A stretch of 56,959 bases of DNA, from assembly GCF_003369575.1 (NCBI RefSeq), contig NZ_PIOC01000020.1, positions 1 to 56,959 on the forward strand, written 5' to 3'. Shown one piece after another: positions 25,060 through 33,547 of the stretch. Both the position numbers and the translations under genes were made by a program. This DNA comes from Oceanobacillus arenosus. Lineage in GTDB: Bacteria > Bacillota > Bacilli > Bacillales > Amphibacillaceae. Each line of letters begins with the position of its first letter. Position 1 is the stretch's first letter. A model generated the notes under the pieces. The model searched no databases. It was not told where the DNA came from and was given only the letters and a program-made list of their open reading frames with translations.

Positions 25060-25951
25060 AATACCCTACTGCTTTCTTCGTTTCATATGCTGTCATTACA
25101 TGATAAAGCGACTCACGTTCCGCATCTGTTAGTGGTACCAGTGGCAAACGAACCCCTCCAACCTCAACACCAATTCGATTCAAGCCAGTTTTTACTGGTG
25201 TTGGGTTCGGCGCTGCAAAAAGCTCCTTCATTAATGGTAATAAATGGCGATGAATAGCTGCGGCATTCACCACATCTCCTTGTTTGAAAAGCTGAACCAT
25301 CTCCTGCATCTCATTACCTACGAGATGGGATGCAACCGATATAACACCTGTTCCGCCAATTGCTAATGTTGGCAATGTTAAGCTATCATCACCAGTATAT
25401 ACACTGAAATTAACTTTAGCTTTACTAATGATTTCAGCTACTTGATCTAAATCGCCACTTGCTTCTTTTACAGAAACAATGTTTTCAATTCTTGATAGTC
25501 GAATGATCGTCTCAGCAGTCATATTCACAACACTTCGTCCTGGAATATTATAAAGCATCACAGGTAGTGATGTCGCTGCTGCAATGGTACTGAAATGCTG
25601 AAACATTCCTTCTTGAGATGGCTTATTATAATATGGTACAACAAGCATAATCCCGTCAACGCCGGTCGCTTCTGCCTCTATTGTCAGTTCAACTGATTCC
25701 TTCGTATTATTTGATCCAGTCCCCGCAATGACTGGGACCCTGCCATTTACTACTTCAACGACTAATTTAAATAACGCTATTTTTTCATCATGTGAAAGTG
25801 TTGGTGATTCACCTGTTGTCCCCGCGATCACTAAACCGTCTGAACCATTTTCAATTAAATGATTCACTAAACCCTTCGTTGCCTCGAAATCAACCTCACC
25901 CTGCTGATCAAAAGGAGTTACCATCGCTGTTAATACATTACCAAAATTCAT
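25058..25951 (-). CDS. dapA: 4-hydroxy-tetrahydrodipicolinate synthase
   Basis: This 297-residue class I aldolase condenses pyruvate with aspartate semialdehyde in the lysine/diaminopimelate/dipicolinate pathway. Motifs: 'GTTGESPTL' (about 43-51), Tyr in 'VVPYYNKPSQEG' (about 133), Schiff-base Lys in 'SVKEASGD' (about 161). The start ATG follows GGGTG with 8 nt spacing. A lysine riboswitch and terminator precede it, so this copy is specifically lysine-repressed. It is monocistronic here; a second dapA in the usual dapA operon may exist elsewhere. Confidence 0.95.
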   Translation of the reverse strand: MNFGNVLTAMVTPFDQQGEVDFEATKGLVNHLIENGSDGLVIAGTTGESPTLSHDEKIALFKLVVEVVNGRVPVIAGTGSNNTKESVELTIEAEATGVDGIMLVVPYYNKPSQEGMFQHFSTIAAATSLPVMLYNIPGRSVVNMTAETIIRLSRIENIVSVKEASGDLDQVAEIISKAKVNFSVYTGDDSLTLPTLAIGGTGVISVASHLVGNEMQEMVQLFKQGDVVNAAAIHRHLLPLMKELFAAPNPTPVKTGLNRIGVEVGGVRLPLVPLTDAERESLYHVMTAYETKKAVGY

Positions 25952-25998
25952 TTACTTCACACCCTATTCATTATTTTTCCCATTAGGTGTGGAGGACC

Positions 25999-26034
25999 AA
26001 AAAAGCAACAACGAGAGAGTCCGCTGCTGCTTTA
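25999..26034 (-). terminator. Terminator of the lysine riboswitch expression platform
   Basis: On the minus strand AAAGCAGCAGCGG pairs with the CGTTGTTGCTTT arm (G-U pairs allowed) and is followed by TTTTTTGG. It lies between aptamer and dapA. Confidence 0.8.
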
Positions 26035-26060
26035 TAGAACATAGATATAAGTTCTAAGCA

Positions 26061-26234
26061 CGATAGCCCTCCATATAGTATTGTTCCCTATATGACAGTT
26101 CTGCATTTATTCAATCGCAGACCCAGCTTCAGGATAATGAGCATCCTTCCACTTCGGCAAATTCCCCTTTCCTTATGTGTCATAAGAGCTCATTCTCTTC
26201 CACATAAGTACTGATGAATTCTGCACCTCTATCC
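26061..26234 (-). promoter_or_regulatory. Lysine riboswitch (L box) controlling dapA
   Basis: On the minus strand the segment runs GATAGAGGTGCAG, CATCAGTA, GGAAAGGGGAATTTGCCGAAG, GCTGGG, AGAACTGTCA and TGGAGGGCTATC, the conserved L-box blocks in order. P1 is GATAG/CTATC. Lysine binding should favour the downstream terminator. Confidence 0.95.
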
Positions 26235-26381
26235 TTACTTTAAAAGTATCTAAAATAAGAAGTATTTAACTATTAAATCAACTGTATCAAAGAAAGTTAT
26301 AAAAGACAAGCATTATATCTAGATTTTAACTTTTGATGTATAATAAAAATATATTGAAAAAACATCCTATTTGGAGGTACC

Positions 26382-26834
26382 ATGCTTACATTTGAAGAGA
26401 AACTAAATATAATTGAATCTTTCCCAGAATTACAACGAAAGGATGTTTCCTTAGGCAGGATTAATTTTCATTACGAAGAAAGTATTCTTGATAAGAAAAT
26501 CGTTGTCTACCATTTACATCCAAACGGAAACGGCTTTGTTTATGCAGAGCATTTTAAAGGAAACGATCCCGTCCAACCGAATGGAATGGTAAACATTCGC
26601 GAGTTTGATGCACAAGCACTTCGGGAGATAATTCAGCAATCCATCGACTCACTCTCAGAACCAGAACCAATCGAAGAAACATGGATCAATGCGGATAAAC
26701 AGATTCTAAAGGTATACTATGATTTCGATGTTTGTAATATTTATGCTGGCGAACAGCTGGATGGGACTTACGCAACCTATAATGGCGCAGTAGACTATCT
26801 TCAGCAGGAAGGATTTAAACGCCAAGAAGATTAA
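26382..26834 (+). CDS. Conserved hypothetical protein, unknown function
   Basis: This 150-residue soluble acidic protein starts MLTFEEKLNIIESFPEL. It has no signal peptide, membrane segment or motif I recognise. It alternates short strands and helices ('INFHYEES', 'KKIVVYHLHPNGNGFVYAEHF', 'ILKVYYDFDVCNIYAGEQLDGTYATYNGAVDYL'). GGAGGTACC lies just before the ATG, and TATAAT at 26339-26344 could be its -10. It looks like a genuine gene from codon use and ribosome site. It is followed by repeat R1 copy 2. Confidence 0.75.
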   Translation: MLTFEEKLNIIESFPELQRKDVSLGRINFHYEESILDKKIVVYHLHPNGNGFVYAEHFKGNDPVQPNGMVNIREFDAQALREIIQQSIDSLSEPEPIEETWINADKQILKVYYDFDVCNIYAGEQLDGTYATYNGAVDYLQQEGFKRQED

Positions 26835-26903
26835 TGAACAAAAGCTTAAAGCTAGTTTGAGCTGTGTACGAACTTCTCCTTGCCTTTTGAGATAAAGGAA
26901 AAA

Positions 26904-27038
26904 CGAGGAGCGTAAGCGGTTGACTTAGATTACGAAGGTGAGGGAAGTCTCGCTACAGCTTTAGCACTGGAGCTGGACGAGGCTATTCTCAGTAATTAGG
27001 TTATCCACAGCATCCAATTTTAAAGTTTCCTAAGCATC
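26904..27038 (+). repeat. Dispersed structured repeat R1, copy 2
   Basis: It shares with 4764-4914 the blocks 'AGCGTAAGCGGTT', 'GAAGGTGAGGGA', 'CTGGAGCTGGACGAGGCTAT', 'TCTCAGTAATTAGGTTATCC' and the end 'AGTTTCCTAAGCA'. A perfect DnaA-box 9-mer TTATCCACA lies at 27001-27009. The internal GCGCCC stem of copy 1 is not preserved. Orientation is the same as copy 1. Confidence 0.7.
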
Positions 27039-27108
27039 AATGAAAGTGAGCCTAATCTCTGATTTGGTTCATTTTTTATCTTAATAAAGTGAAAGAAGGA
27101 AATCATCC

Positions 27109-27516
27109 ATGCAAAGGCTGCAATTTGAACCGACATGGGATAAAGCATTGTCTGATAAAGATCGTTCGCTGATTAATCTTACCCATTCAGAAACAAAAGC
27201 ACGCGCTAACAATAGGATTGAATTTATTAGAATTCGGGAAGCATTTAATCACAGGGGCGAATTATTAGTAATGGTGCTCATTCATAATTCAACAAAAACA
27301 GCATTTAGATTTCAAGAGGAAAAGCTCCGCTACGTTGAAGGTAGTAATTTAATTGCAGTACATACCTATACACTACCTTCCGTAATTTCAGAACCGGAAA
27401 CAAGCATGCCTTGGACGTTTATTTTTCCAGTTGAATCACTTAGGAGCAAGCCTGTCTTGGAAAATGGAAGCTTGGAATTCGTTAGTATTGACTCCGATTA
27501 CGTCAATCCAATTTAA
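27109..27516 (+). CDS. SLAP-domain protein
   Basis: This 135-residue protein begins MQRLQFEPTWDKALSDKDR and has the core 'NHRGELLVMVLIHNSTKTAFRF' plus 'MPWTFIFP' near residues 100-107. These are features I associate with the SLAP domain found in small Bacillaceae proteins and in accessory-Sec S-layer assembly loci. There is no signal peptide, so it is probably cytosolic. A GAAGG ribosome site lies 8 nt before the ATG. The precise function is unknown. It is adjacent to a short acidic protein gene on the same strand. Confidence 0.7.
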   Translation: MQRLQFEPTWDKALSDKDRSLINLTHSETKARANNRIEFIRIREAFNHRGELLVMVLIHNSTKTAFRFQEEKLRYVEGSNLIAVHTYTLPSVISEPETSMPWTFIFPVESLRSKPVLENGSLEFVSIDSDYVNPI

Positions 27517-27572
27517 TAATAATTTACTTTTGACACAAACTATCCATACCAACCTTTATGGGAGTGATCATT

Positions 27573-27746
27573 ATGGATAGAAATGACAAGGAAAAGGATT
27601 TAACATCAGCCAATAGGGATGGAATTGATCTTGAATTCTCAGAAGAAATGGTGGATATCTATGAGAAAGAAGCTTCCATTAAAAGCAAAAATGCTGAAAA
27701 GCTTGTTCGCGGGATTAATTCTACACCAACGATGAGAAATGGCTAA
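27573..27746 (+). CDS. Small acidic hypothetical protein
   Basis: ATG 27573 follows GGGAGTG and opens 57 residues rich in Asp, Glu and Lys (starts MDRNDKEKDLTS, ends 'STPTMRNG'). An ATG 15 nt upstream overlaps the ribosome site. It is probably a real short gene in the same transcript as the SLAP-domain gene (56 nt gap); a hairpin terminator follows. No recognised family. Confidence 0.6.
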   Translation: MDRNDKEKDLTSANRDGIDLEFSEEMVDIYEKEASIKSKNAEKLVRGINSTPTMRNG

Positions 27747-27777
27747 GAAGAATTGCTTATATTAATCTGGATAATAA

Positions 27778-27812
27778 ATAAGCTAGCTCCAAATATTGGA
27801 GTTAGCCTGTTT
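27778..27812. terminator. Terminator after the small acidic protein gene
   Basis: GCTAGCTCCAA and TTGGAGTTAGC form a stem (one G-U pair) around a 3-nt loop at 27782-27806. It is flanked by AATAA and TGTTTATTT. It lies between converging genes and may work in both directions. Confidence 0.65.
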
Positions 27813-27830
27813 ATTTGATTGGTTATTATT

Positions 27831-28712
27831 CTAATTTAAATGGACTTCAACGAGCTTTCTTAAGCTTTGAATATCGGCTTTTTCAAAAAGATTATCTGCT
27901 GTTTCTAAAGAAAGAAGTGCGCTATCAATTAAGAATTTACGAGGATTCAATGTGTGCTGAAATTCATCTAAAATAAAATCAAGTAATTCCATATACTGAA
28001 CGTGACGTTCCAAATTGCTTAAATCGCTTTTTAATACCATCACGATATCATAAAGTTCAGCCTGAAAAACTTGTGTTTTGTTTTCACTAATATCCATCCA
28101 ATCTTTAAGAATTTCGGGATTCAGTAATTGTTCCTGTGATTCGGCAACCTCATTGACCATCATGCGAATTCGCCCTACACAATAACGAACGACAAGATTC
28201 ATATTTGACTGGGGACCATGGACCCTATAATAATACCGAATATTATAGTGCAATATAGCAGCAAACATGATTGCGCAATCTAATAAGTACGCTTTTTTAT
28301 CTGCACCAAAGAGATCAACAAATCGATGGTATAACCAAGTACTTTCTTTCGTTTGCCAAGTATTTACCAATTGTTTAAGATCCTTATCTTTCGAAAAGAT
28401 TACTTCTTCATAAAGTCGAACTAACTTATTTACTTGATTCAATTTCATCTGCAATTCAATTTGTTTAATAAATATTTCAATATTAGCAGGATCTTCGCCA
28501 ATTAGTAACTCATTCCGATTCGTTTCTACCTCTTTAAGAATTGTTTTAAAAAGCGTAATGAATAGCTCGTTTTTAGATGAAAAGTAATTATAAAACGTAC
28601 CCTTAGCAATTCCGCTAACATCTAGAATATCTTGGATCGATGTGGACTGGAATCCTTTTTCGATAAATAATTGGTGTGCCACTTTAACAACATTCTGCTT
28701 TTTATCGTTCAT
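27831..28712 (-). CDS. TetR/AcrR-family transcriptional regulator
   Basis: This 293-residue protein has a typical TetR HTH at the N-terminus ('VVKVAHQLFIEKGFQSTSIQ', 'VSGIAKGTFYNYFSSKNELF', about residues 8-54) and an all-helical C-terminal part. The length is well above the usual 190-220 residues, leaving about 80 extra residues of helical sequence. ATG 28712 has AAAGGTGATGGA; upstream open frame lacks a ribosome site. It is divergent from an MFS drug exporter, which it most likely represses. I could not identify a convincing operator in the 302-bp gap; CTATC-N8-GATAG near 28831-28848 is the only candidate. Confidence 0.88.
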   Translation of the reverse strand: MNDKKQNVVKVAHQLFIEKGFQSTSIQDILDVSGIAKGTFYNYFSSKNELFITLFKTILKEVETNRNELLIGEDPANIEIFIKQIELQMKLNQVNKLVRLYEEVIFSKDKDLKQLVNTWQTKESTWLYHRFVDLFGADKKAYLLDCAIMFAAILHYNIRYYYRVHGPQSNMNLVVRYCVGRIRMMVNEVAESQEQLLNPEILKDWMDISENKTQVFQAELYDIVMVLKSDLSNLERHVQYMELLDFILDEFQHTLNPRKFLIDSALLSLETADNLFEKADIQSLRKLVEVHLN

Positions 28713-29014
28713 TCCATCACCTTTAATTAAATTCACATTTATTTTAAAACAATCGTACAATATAAACACAATTTATACAAATACCCATCACTTAATGTTT
28801 GTTACAATTAATATAAACGAATTGTTATCATCTATCACTAGACAGATAGGAAGTTAATATTTTCCCCGCGGCATAAGTGCAATTGTAAATTTATTTTTTA
28901 TAAAGCGATTATTATTGAAATGAATGCCCGAATGTTATATGATATTCCTTGTCTGTAATGAACGTATATTATTATGAACTAATAGTCTATAAACGTATGA
29001 AGGAGATAGAACGT

Positions 29015-30496
29015 ATGAATCAATCGATAGATAATAATGAGCGGCCACCGTACTTAATACTCGCGGTCCTAATGATAGGAGCATTTATTACATTCTTAAA
29101 TAGTACATTTTTAAATGTTGCACTCCCATCAATTATGGCAGAGTTAGGTGTGGACACAGCTACTGTACAGTGGCTAAGTACAAGTTATATGTTAATAAAT
29201 GGTATCTTAATACCGACAACAGCATTTCTAATTCAAAAATATTCTGTTCGTCGATTATTTTTAGTGGCGATGTCACTATTTACGCTCGGGACAATCATTG
29301 CTGGTTTCGCTGGCTTTTTCCCAATATTATTAGTTGGCCGAATGGTGCAGGCTTCTGGTTCTGCAATCATGATGCCACTTTTAATGAATGTGATGCTTGT
29401 TAGCTTTCCTGTCGCAAAAAGGGGAACCGCGATGGGAGTCTTTGGGTTAATTCTAATGTTTGCTCCTGCAATAGGACCAACATTATCTGGCTGGATTGTT
29501 GAACACTATGACTGGAGAATGCTTTTCCATCTCATTACACCAATCGCTTTAGTCGTGCTAATTCTCGGCTTTTTCCTATTAAAAGATAAAAAAGATAAAG
29601 TTGATATCCATTTCGATTTATTTTCTGTCGTATTATCAACAATCGGATTTGGTGGATTACTTTATGGATTCAGCTCCGCTGGTACAATGGGCTGGGGTAG
29701 TCCAGCAGTATACGGCACGATTATTATTGGCGCCCTCTCGCTTCTCTGGTTTATTCTCCGCCAGACTAAGTTGAAAGTTCCAATGTTAAATTTCAATGTC
29801 TTTAAATATCCGATGTTCAGTTTAGCATCGATTATTACTGTTGTATTGAATATGGCGCTATTCTCTGGGTTTCTACTCATTCCAATCTATGCACAAACAA
29901 TTTTAGGAATATCGCCGATGGAAACAGGGTTGATGATGCTGCCAGGAGCCATTCTCAATGCCTTTATGTCGCCGATTACGGGAAGATTATTTGATAAATT
30001 TGGCGGTCGTGGACTATCAATTTTAGGATTACTCGTTGTAACTTTAACAACTTATTCTTTCAGTAACCTATCGTTTGACACGAGCTACACTACCTTAATG
30101 ATCTTACATGCTGCAAGAATGTTCGGTATGTCATTGGTCATGATGCCTGTCTCAACAAATGGATTAAACCAATTACCACCACAATATTATCCACATGGGA
30201 CAGCGATGAACAATACATTAAACCAAGTGTCAGGAGCAATTGGTACCGCGTTGTTAATTACAATTATGTCAAATCGTGAAGCTGGCCTTGCTGCACAATT
30301 AACTGCAGAAGTTACAGGTCAACCCACAGCAGAAATGCAGCAACAAATTGTATTGGAATCGATGCTTGGTGGAATTAATTTCGCCTTCCTTGTTTCTACA
30401 TTTATTATCGTTATCTCGCTTATTCTTGCCTTCTTTATTAAGCGGTCAACACCATCAGTAATCGTTAGTGACCCAAGGCATAGCAAGCCAGAATAA
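29015..30496 (+). CDS. MFS multidrug exporter, DHA2 family (EmrB/QacA/LmrB type)
   Basis: This 493-residue protein has about 14 hydrophobic segments, the DHA2 count. The first helix carries 'FITFLNSTFLNVALPSI', like the D1 motif region of LmrB/MdeA-type exporters, then 'STSYMLINGILIPTTAFLI' and motif A-like 'QKYSVRRLF'. ATG 29015 has AAGGAG about 9-10 nt upstream; open frame back to 28949 is not used. It should export drugs or toxic compounds by proton antiport. The TetR gene is divergent. A strong terminator follows. Confidence 0.9.
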   Translation: MNQSIDNNERPPYLILAVLMIGAFITFLNSTFLNVALPSIMAELGVDTATVQWLSTSYMLINGILIPTTAFLIQKYSVRRLFLVAMSLFTLGTIIAGFAGFFPILLVGRMVQASGSAIMMPLLMNVMLVSFPVAKRGTAMGVFGLILMFAPAIGPTLSGWIVEHYDWRMLFHLITPIALVVLILGFFLLKDKKDKVDIHFDLFSVVLSTIGFGGLLYGFSSAGTMGWGSPAVYGTIIIGALSLLWFILRQTKLKVPMLNFNVFKYPMFSLASIITVVLNMALFSGFLLIPIYAQTILGISPMETGLMMLPGAILNAFMSPITGRLFDKFGGRGLSILGLLVVTLTTYSFSNLSFDTSYTTLMILHAARMFGMSLVMMPVSTNGLNQLPPQYYPHGTAMNNTLNQVSGAIGTALLITIMSNREAGLAAQLTAEVTGQPTAEMQQQIVLESMLGGINFAFLVSTFIIVISLILAFFIKRSTPSVIVSDPRHSKPE

Positions 30497-30497
30497 C

Positions 30498-30545
30498 AAA
30501 AACGAATGGAACCTTCATCACGATGAGGTTCCATTCGTTTTTTTC
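30498..30545 (+). terminator. Terminator of the MFS exporter gene
   Basis: AAAACGAATGGAACCT-TCATC and GATGA-GGTTCCATTCGTTTT form a long stem directly after the stop codon, followed by TTTTC. Confidence 0.9.
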
Positions 30546-30564
30546 ATGTTGTTTATGGCTATTT

Positions 30565-30955
30565 ATATAAAGTGTGGACTGGTTTAATGTGCTTAAGGGC
30601 TCTCAGGCCAGTCGCTCCAGTAATACACTACGCTTTTCGCGGGGAGCTGGTGAGCCTACTCACGCTATCGCGTTTCGTAGTCTCACCTAGGCTCTTCTTC
30701 CCGCAGAAGTCTCCGTGTATTTCTTCCGCTGGGGTTTATGCAGTTGTTATTTTTATCATTTTCTTAAAAATAGGAGTCAGCATTCCCTCTCTAAAGTCCG
30801 TTGATTGTAGCGAAGGACAGGAGACTCCTGCGGGAAAAGCGAAGATGTTGAGACCATAGCGTTCTTTGCTAGGGGCTCAGCTCGAGCCCTCCGGATGCGC
30901 GACTGTCCGTAGTGGAAATCAACTTTGCGCCTAACTTAGTCCGCACTTTATATCG
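30565..30955. mobile_element. MITE-like foldback element with terminal inverted repeats
   Basis: The left end ATATAAAGTGTGGACTGG and the inverted right end (minus strand ATATAAAGTGCGGACTAA) match in about 15 of 18 positions. Inside, CTTCCCGCAGAAGTCTCC (about 30701-30718) is the inverted repeat of GGAGACTCCTGCGGGAA (about 30820-30836), so much of the 390 bp can fold back. No open frame looks like a gene; the 95-residue frame at 30572-30859 is an accident of composition. A shorter copy is at 18508-18702. A target duplication is not evident. Confidence 0.75.
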
Positions 30956-31012
30956 ACTACGAAATATCATTAATTACGTAAAAAATAATTTTCTTTTAGA
31001 AGACAGCCTTTC

Positions 31013-31804
31013 TTATTTCTTATCTAATATACCCCCAACCAATTTATCCGCAATCCTTGGAAATAACAAATAGAGTACACTTCCAAGATTCATCCACCAT
31101 GGTAAATTCAGCTCCCGCTTCGGACGAATCATCAGTTGTATGATCCGATCTGCAACCCTCTCAGAGTGAAGCATGAACCGTTTGACACGTTTCACATAAT
31201 TCCCAGACCTATCAGCCTGATCGAAGAAGTTCGTTGCAATCGGACCTGGATTAACAGCAGATACGGCGATACCGTTATCCTTCAGCTCCATTCTTAAACT
31301 ATTCGTAAAACCTAAAACAGCATGCTTTGATGCAGCATAGCCACTTGATTTCGGTGTCGCCAGTTTCCCTGCTTGTGAAGCAATATTGATAATATGACCG
31401 CTATGTTGCTTCAGCATTTCTGGCAGCACTGCCTTTGTACAAGCCATTACGCCAAGCACATTGACATTAAACATGTTCTGCATATCTTCTAAGCTTGCTT
31501 CTGCAAATGATTCAAAAATACCGAATCCAGCATTATTTAGCAAAATATCAATGCTTCCAACATCATGAAGTATCTGATTGAAAACTAACTTCACCTGCTC
31601 TATATCACTTACATCAAGCGGATAATAAAGACAATTTACGGATGCTTGCTGATTGATTTGTTCGGCAATTTTAGTTAACTTTTCTTCCGATCGTGCGATT
31701 AATATGGCTCTTGCACCTAGTTGCGCTACTTTTACTGCAACCTGTTCACCAATACCTGAAGAAGCACCCGTGATGACAATATTTTTATTTCGTAAACTTC
31801 TCAT
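31013..31804 (-). CDS. Short-chain dehydrogenase/reductase (YqjQ-like)
   Basis: This 263-residue SDR has the cofactor motif 'TGASSGIG' near residue 12, 'NNAG' in 'ILLNNAGFGIF' (about 87), catalytic Ser in 'IINIASQAGK' and Y-x-x-x-K in 'GYAASKHAVLG' (about 155). The C-terminus has a hydrophobic segment 'NLGSVLYLLFPRIADKLVGG', suggesting loose membrane contact. ATG 31804 has AGGTGG; a TTG at 31816 overlaps that site. The substrate cannot be inferred. It is not in an obvious operon. Confidence 0.88.
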   Translation of the reverse strand: MRSLRNKNIVITGASSGIGEQVAVKVAQLGARAILIARSEEKLTKIAEQINQQASVNCLYYPLDVSDIEQVKLVFNQILHDVGSIDILLNNAGFGIFESFAEASLEDMQNMFNVNVLGVMACTKAVLPEMLKQHSGHIINIASQAGKLATPKSSGYAASKHAVLGFTNSLRMELKDNGIAVSAVNPGPIATNFFDQADRSGNYVKRVKRFMLHSERVADRIIQLMIRPKRELNLPWWMNLGSVLYLLFPRIADKLVGGILDKK

Positions 31805-31909
31805 TTTCCACCTCAAACAAATTGACGATATTACTATTCATTCTATCTAGGTTCCTTGAAATAATCTAGGAATTATGCCGCGATTGTTTAACTTTTAGTA
31901 ATTTATTAT

Positions 31910-33547
31910 TTATTTTCCTCTTATTTCTGAAATTGTTGCAGAAACAGAGATGGTTTCCTTTTCAGTAAGAATTTCAATTACGGTCACTTTGTTTCGCTTT
32001 AATGCTTGATGAAAGGCAATTTCAAATGATCCTGCTGTATCTACCTTGTATGCTTCTGCCCCCATGGCAAGTGCCATATCGCTAAATGATACACTCCCTA
32101 AATCTGTTGCAATCACTCTGCCTGGATAATGCATTTCTTGGTGCATCCGGATTGTACCATACATCTGATTATTAAATACAAGACAAATAATCGGGATATG
32201 ATAACGGACAGCTGTTTCTATTTCTTGAATCGTCATCATGAATCCCCCATCACCCGACAGTGATACAACCGTTTTATTCGGAAATGCAAGCTTTGCTCCA
32301 AGTGCTGCAGGCATCCCATATCCCATCGCACCAGATGTTGGCCCAATATACGTATGCTTTTCATAAAAAGCATAGAAGGAATGGAGCCAACCAGCGAAAT
32401 TCCCTGCATCATTTGTTAACAGTGCATCGCTTGGTAATTTATCTCGAATGATTGCGATGATTGATTTATTTATCACGTTCTGCTCGGTGGTCTCTAATTT
32501 ACTTGCCCATTCATATTTTTGCCGCCTTGCTACTACCCACGCTTTCCAGTTTACATTGCCATCAATTCCTTGCAAGCGCTCGAGTGCCTCCTGCATATGT
32601 GCGACAATGCCAACATCTGGAGCATATACCCTACCAATTGTGTCAAAGTCGATATCAATATGGATGAGTTTTTTATCTGGAGTAATAAGCGTATAATCTT
32701 GGGTTGTTATTTCCGATAATCTTGTACCTAATGCTAGAATAAGATCTGCTTCTTTCACCGTTTCCAGTACTTCCTTTTGTGTACCAAGCCCAAGATGCCC
32801 CATGTATAAAGGATGATCATTTGGAAATATATCATGCCTTCTGAAAGCCGTTAACACTGGGAGGGAATGCTTTTCCGCAAAGTTTAGCAAGCGTTCTTCT
32901 GCTTGCGCCTGCTTCACCCCACCTCCTGCAATGATGATCGGCTTAGCCGCACGAAATAGTAGTTCCTTCACGTTCGCTACTTCTCTCGCCGATGGTGCCG
33001 GTCTTGGGATGCTCACTACCGGTCCAAACTGCATGTCCGCTTTAGCTGGCAAAATATCTTCAGGAAGGGAGATAACAACTGGACCTGGTCTTCCAGATTG
33101 TGCAATCCGAAATGCACGCCCCACTATTTCTGGAATACGCTTTGGATGCCTCACTTCCACTGCCCATTTCGCAATCGGTTGAAAATAACCTTCTAAATCT
33201 ACCTCCTGAAATCCTTCTCTCCCCCTAAAATGTTGATTCACTTGACCAAGAAATACAATCATTGGCGTAGAATCCTGGAATGCTGTGTGAACCGCAATAG
33301 AGAGGTTACTCGCTCCAACTGCCCTTGTCGCCAAGACAATTCCTGGCTTCAATGAGGCTTTTGCATAGCCCTCTGCCATAAAAGCTGCCCCACCCTCATG
33401 TCTTGCGGAAATAACCGTAATACTTTGCTCATTATAGAGCGCATCCAATAACGGCAAATAACTTTCCCCTGGAACGCAAAATACGTTACGAATTGCTTCT
33501 CTTTTGAGTATTTCAACAATAGCTTGTGCAGCTGTCATTTCGCTCAT
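31910..33547 (-). CDS. Thiamine-diphosphate-dependent enzyme of the acetolactate-synthase superfamily
   Basis: This 545-residue protein has the three-domain ALS/POX layout: catalytic Glu in 'FCVPGESYLPLLDAL' (about 27), the central domain with 'PIIIAGGGV', and the ThDP motif GDG...NN from 'SLSGDGGFMMTIQEIE' to 'CLVFNNQMYG' (about 430-465). It may be a decarboxylase or carboligase of a 2-oxo acid. The ATG overlaps the stop of the aminotransferase gene by 4 nt, with GGAG upstream, so the two are translationally coupled. No ALS regulatory subunit is nearby, arguing against ordinary branched-chain biosynthesis. The partner suggests transamination followed by decarboxylation or ligation. Confidence 0.85.
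   Translation of the reverse strand: MSEMTAAQAIVEILKREAIRNVFCVPGESYLPLLDALYNEQSITVISARHEGGAAFMAEGYAKASLKPGIVLATRAVGASNLSIAVHTAFQDSTPMIVFLGQVNQHFRGREGFQEVDLEGYFQPIAKWAVEVRHPKRIPEIVGRAFRIAQSGRPGPVVISLPEDILPAKADMQFGPVVSIPRPAPSAREVANVKELLFRAAKPIIIAGGGVKQAQAEERLLNFAEKHSLPVLTAFRRHDIFPNDHPLYMGHLGLGTQKEVLETVKEADLILALGTRLSEITTQDYTLITPDKKLIHIDIDFDTIGRVYAPDVGIVAHMQEALERLQGIDGNVNWKAWVVARRQKYEWASKLETTEQNVINKSIIAIIRDKLPSDALLTNDAGNFAGWLHSFYAFYEKHTYIGPTSGAMGYGMPAALGAKLAFPNKTVVSLSGDGGFMMTIQEIETAVRYHIPIICLVFNNQMYGTIRMHQEMHYPGRVIATDLGSVSFSDMALAMGAEAYKVDTAGSFEIAFHQALKRNKVTVIEILTEKETISVSATISEIRGK

Noticed and set aside
30572..30859. 95-residue open frame on the plus strand
   Set aside because: It lies within the MITE-like element, crosses its internal inverted repeat and has no ribosome site or recognisable motif.
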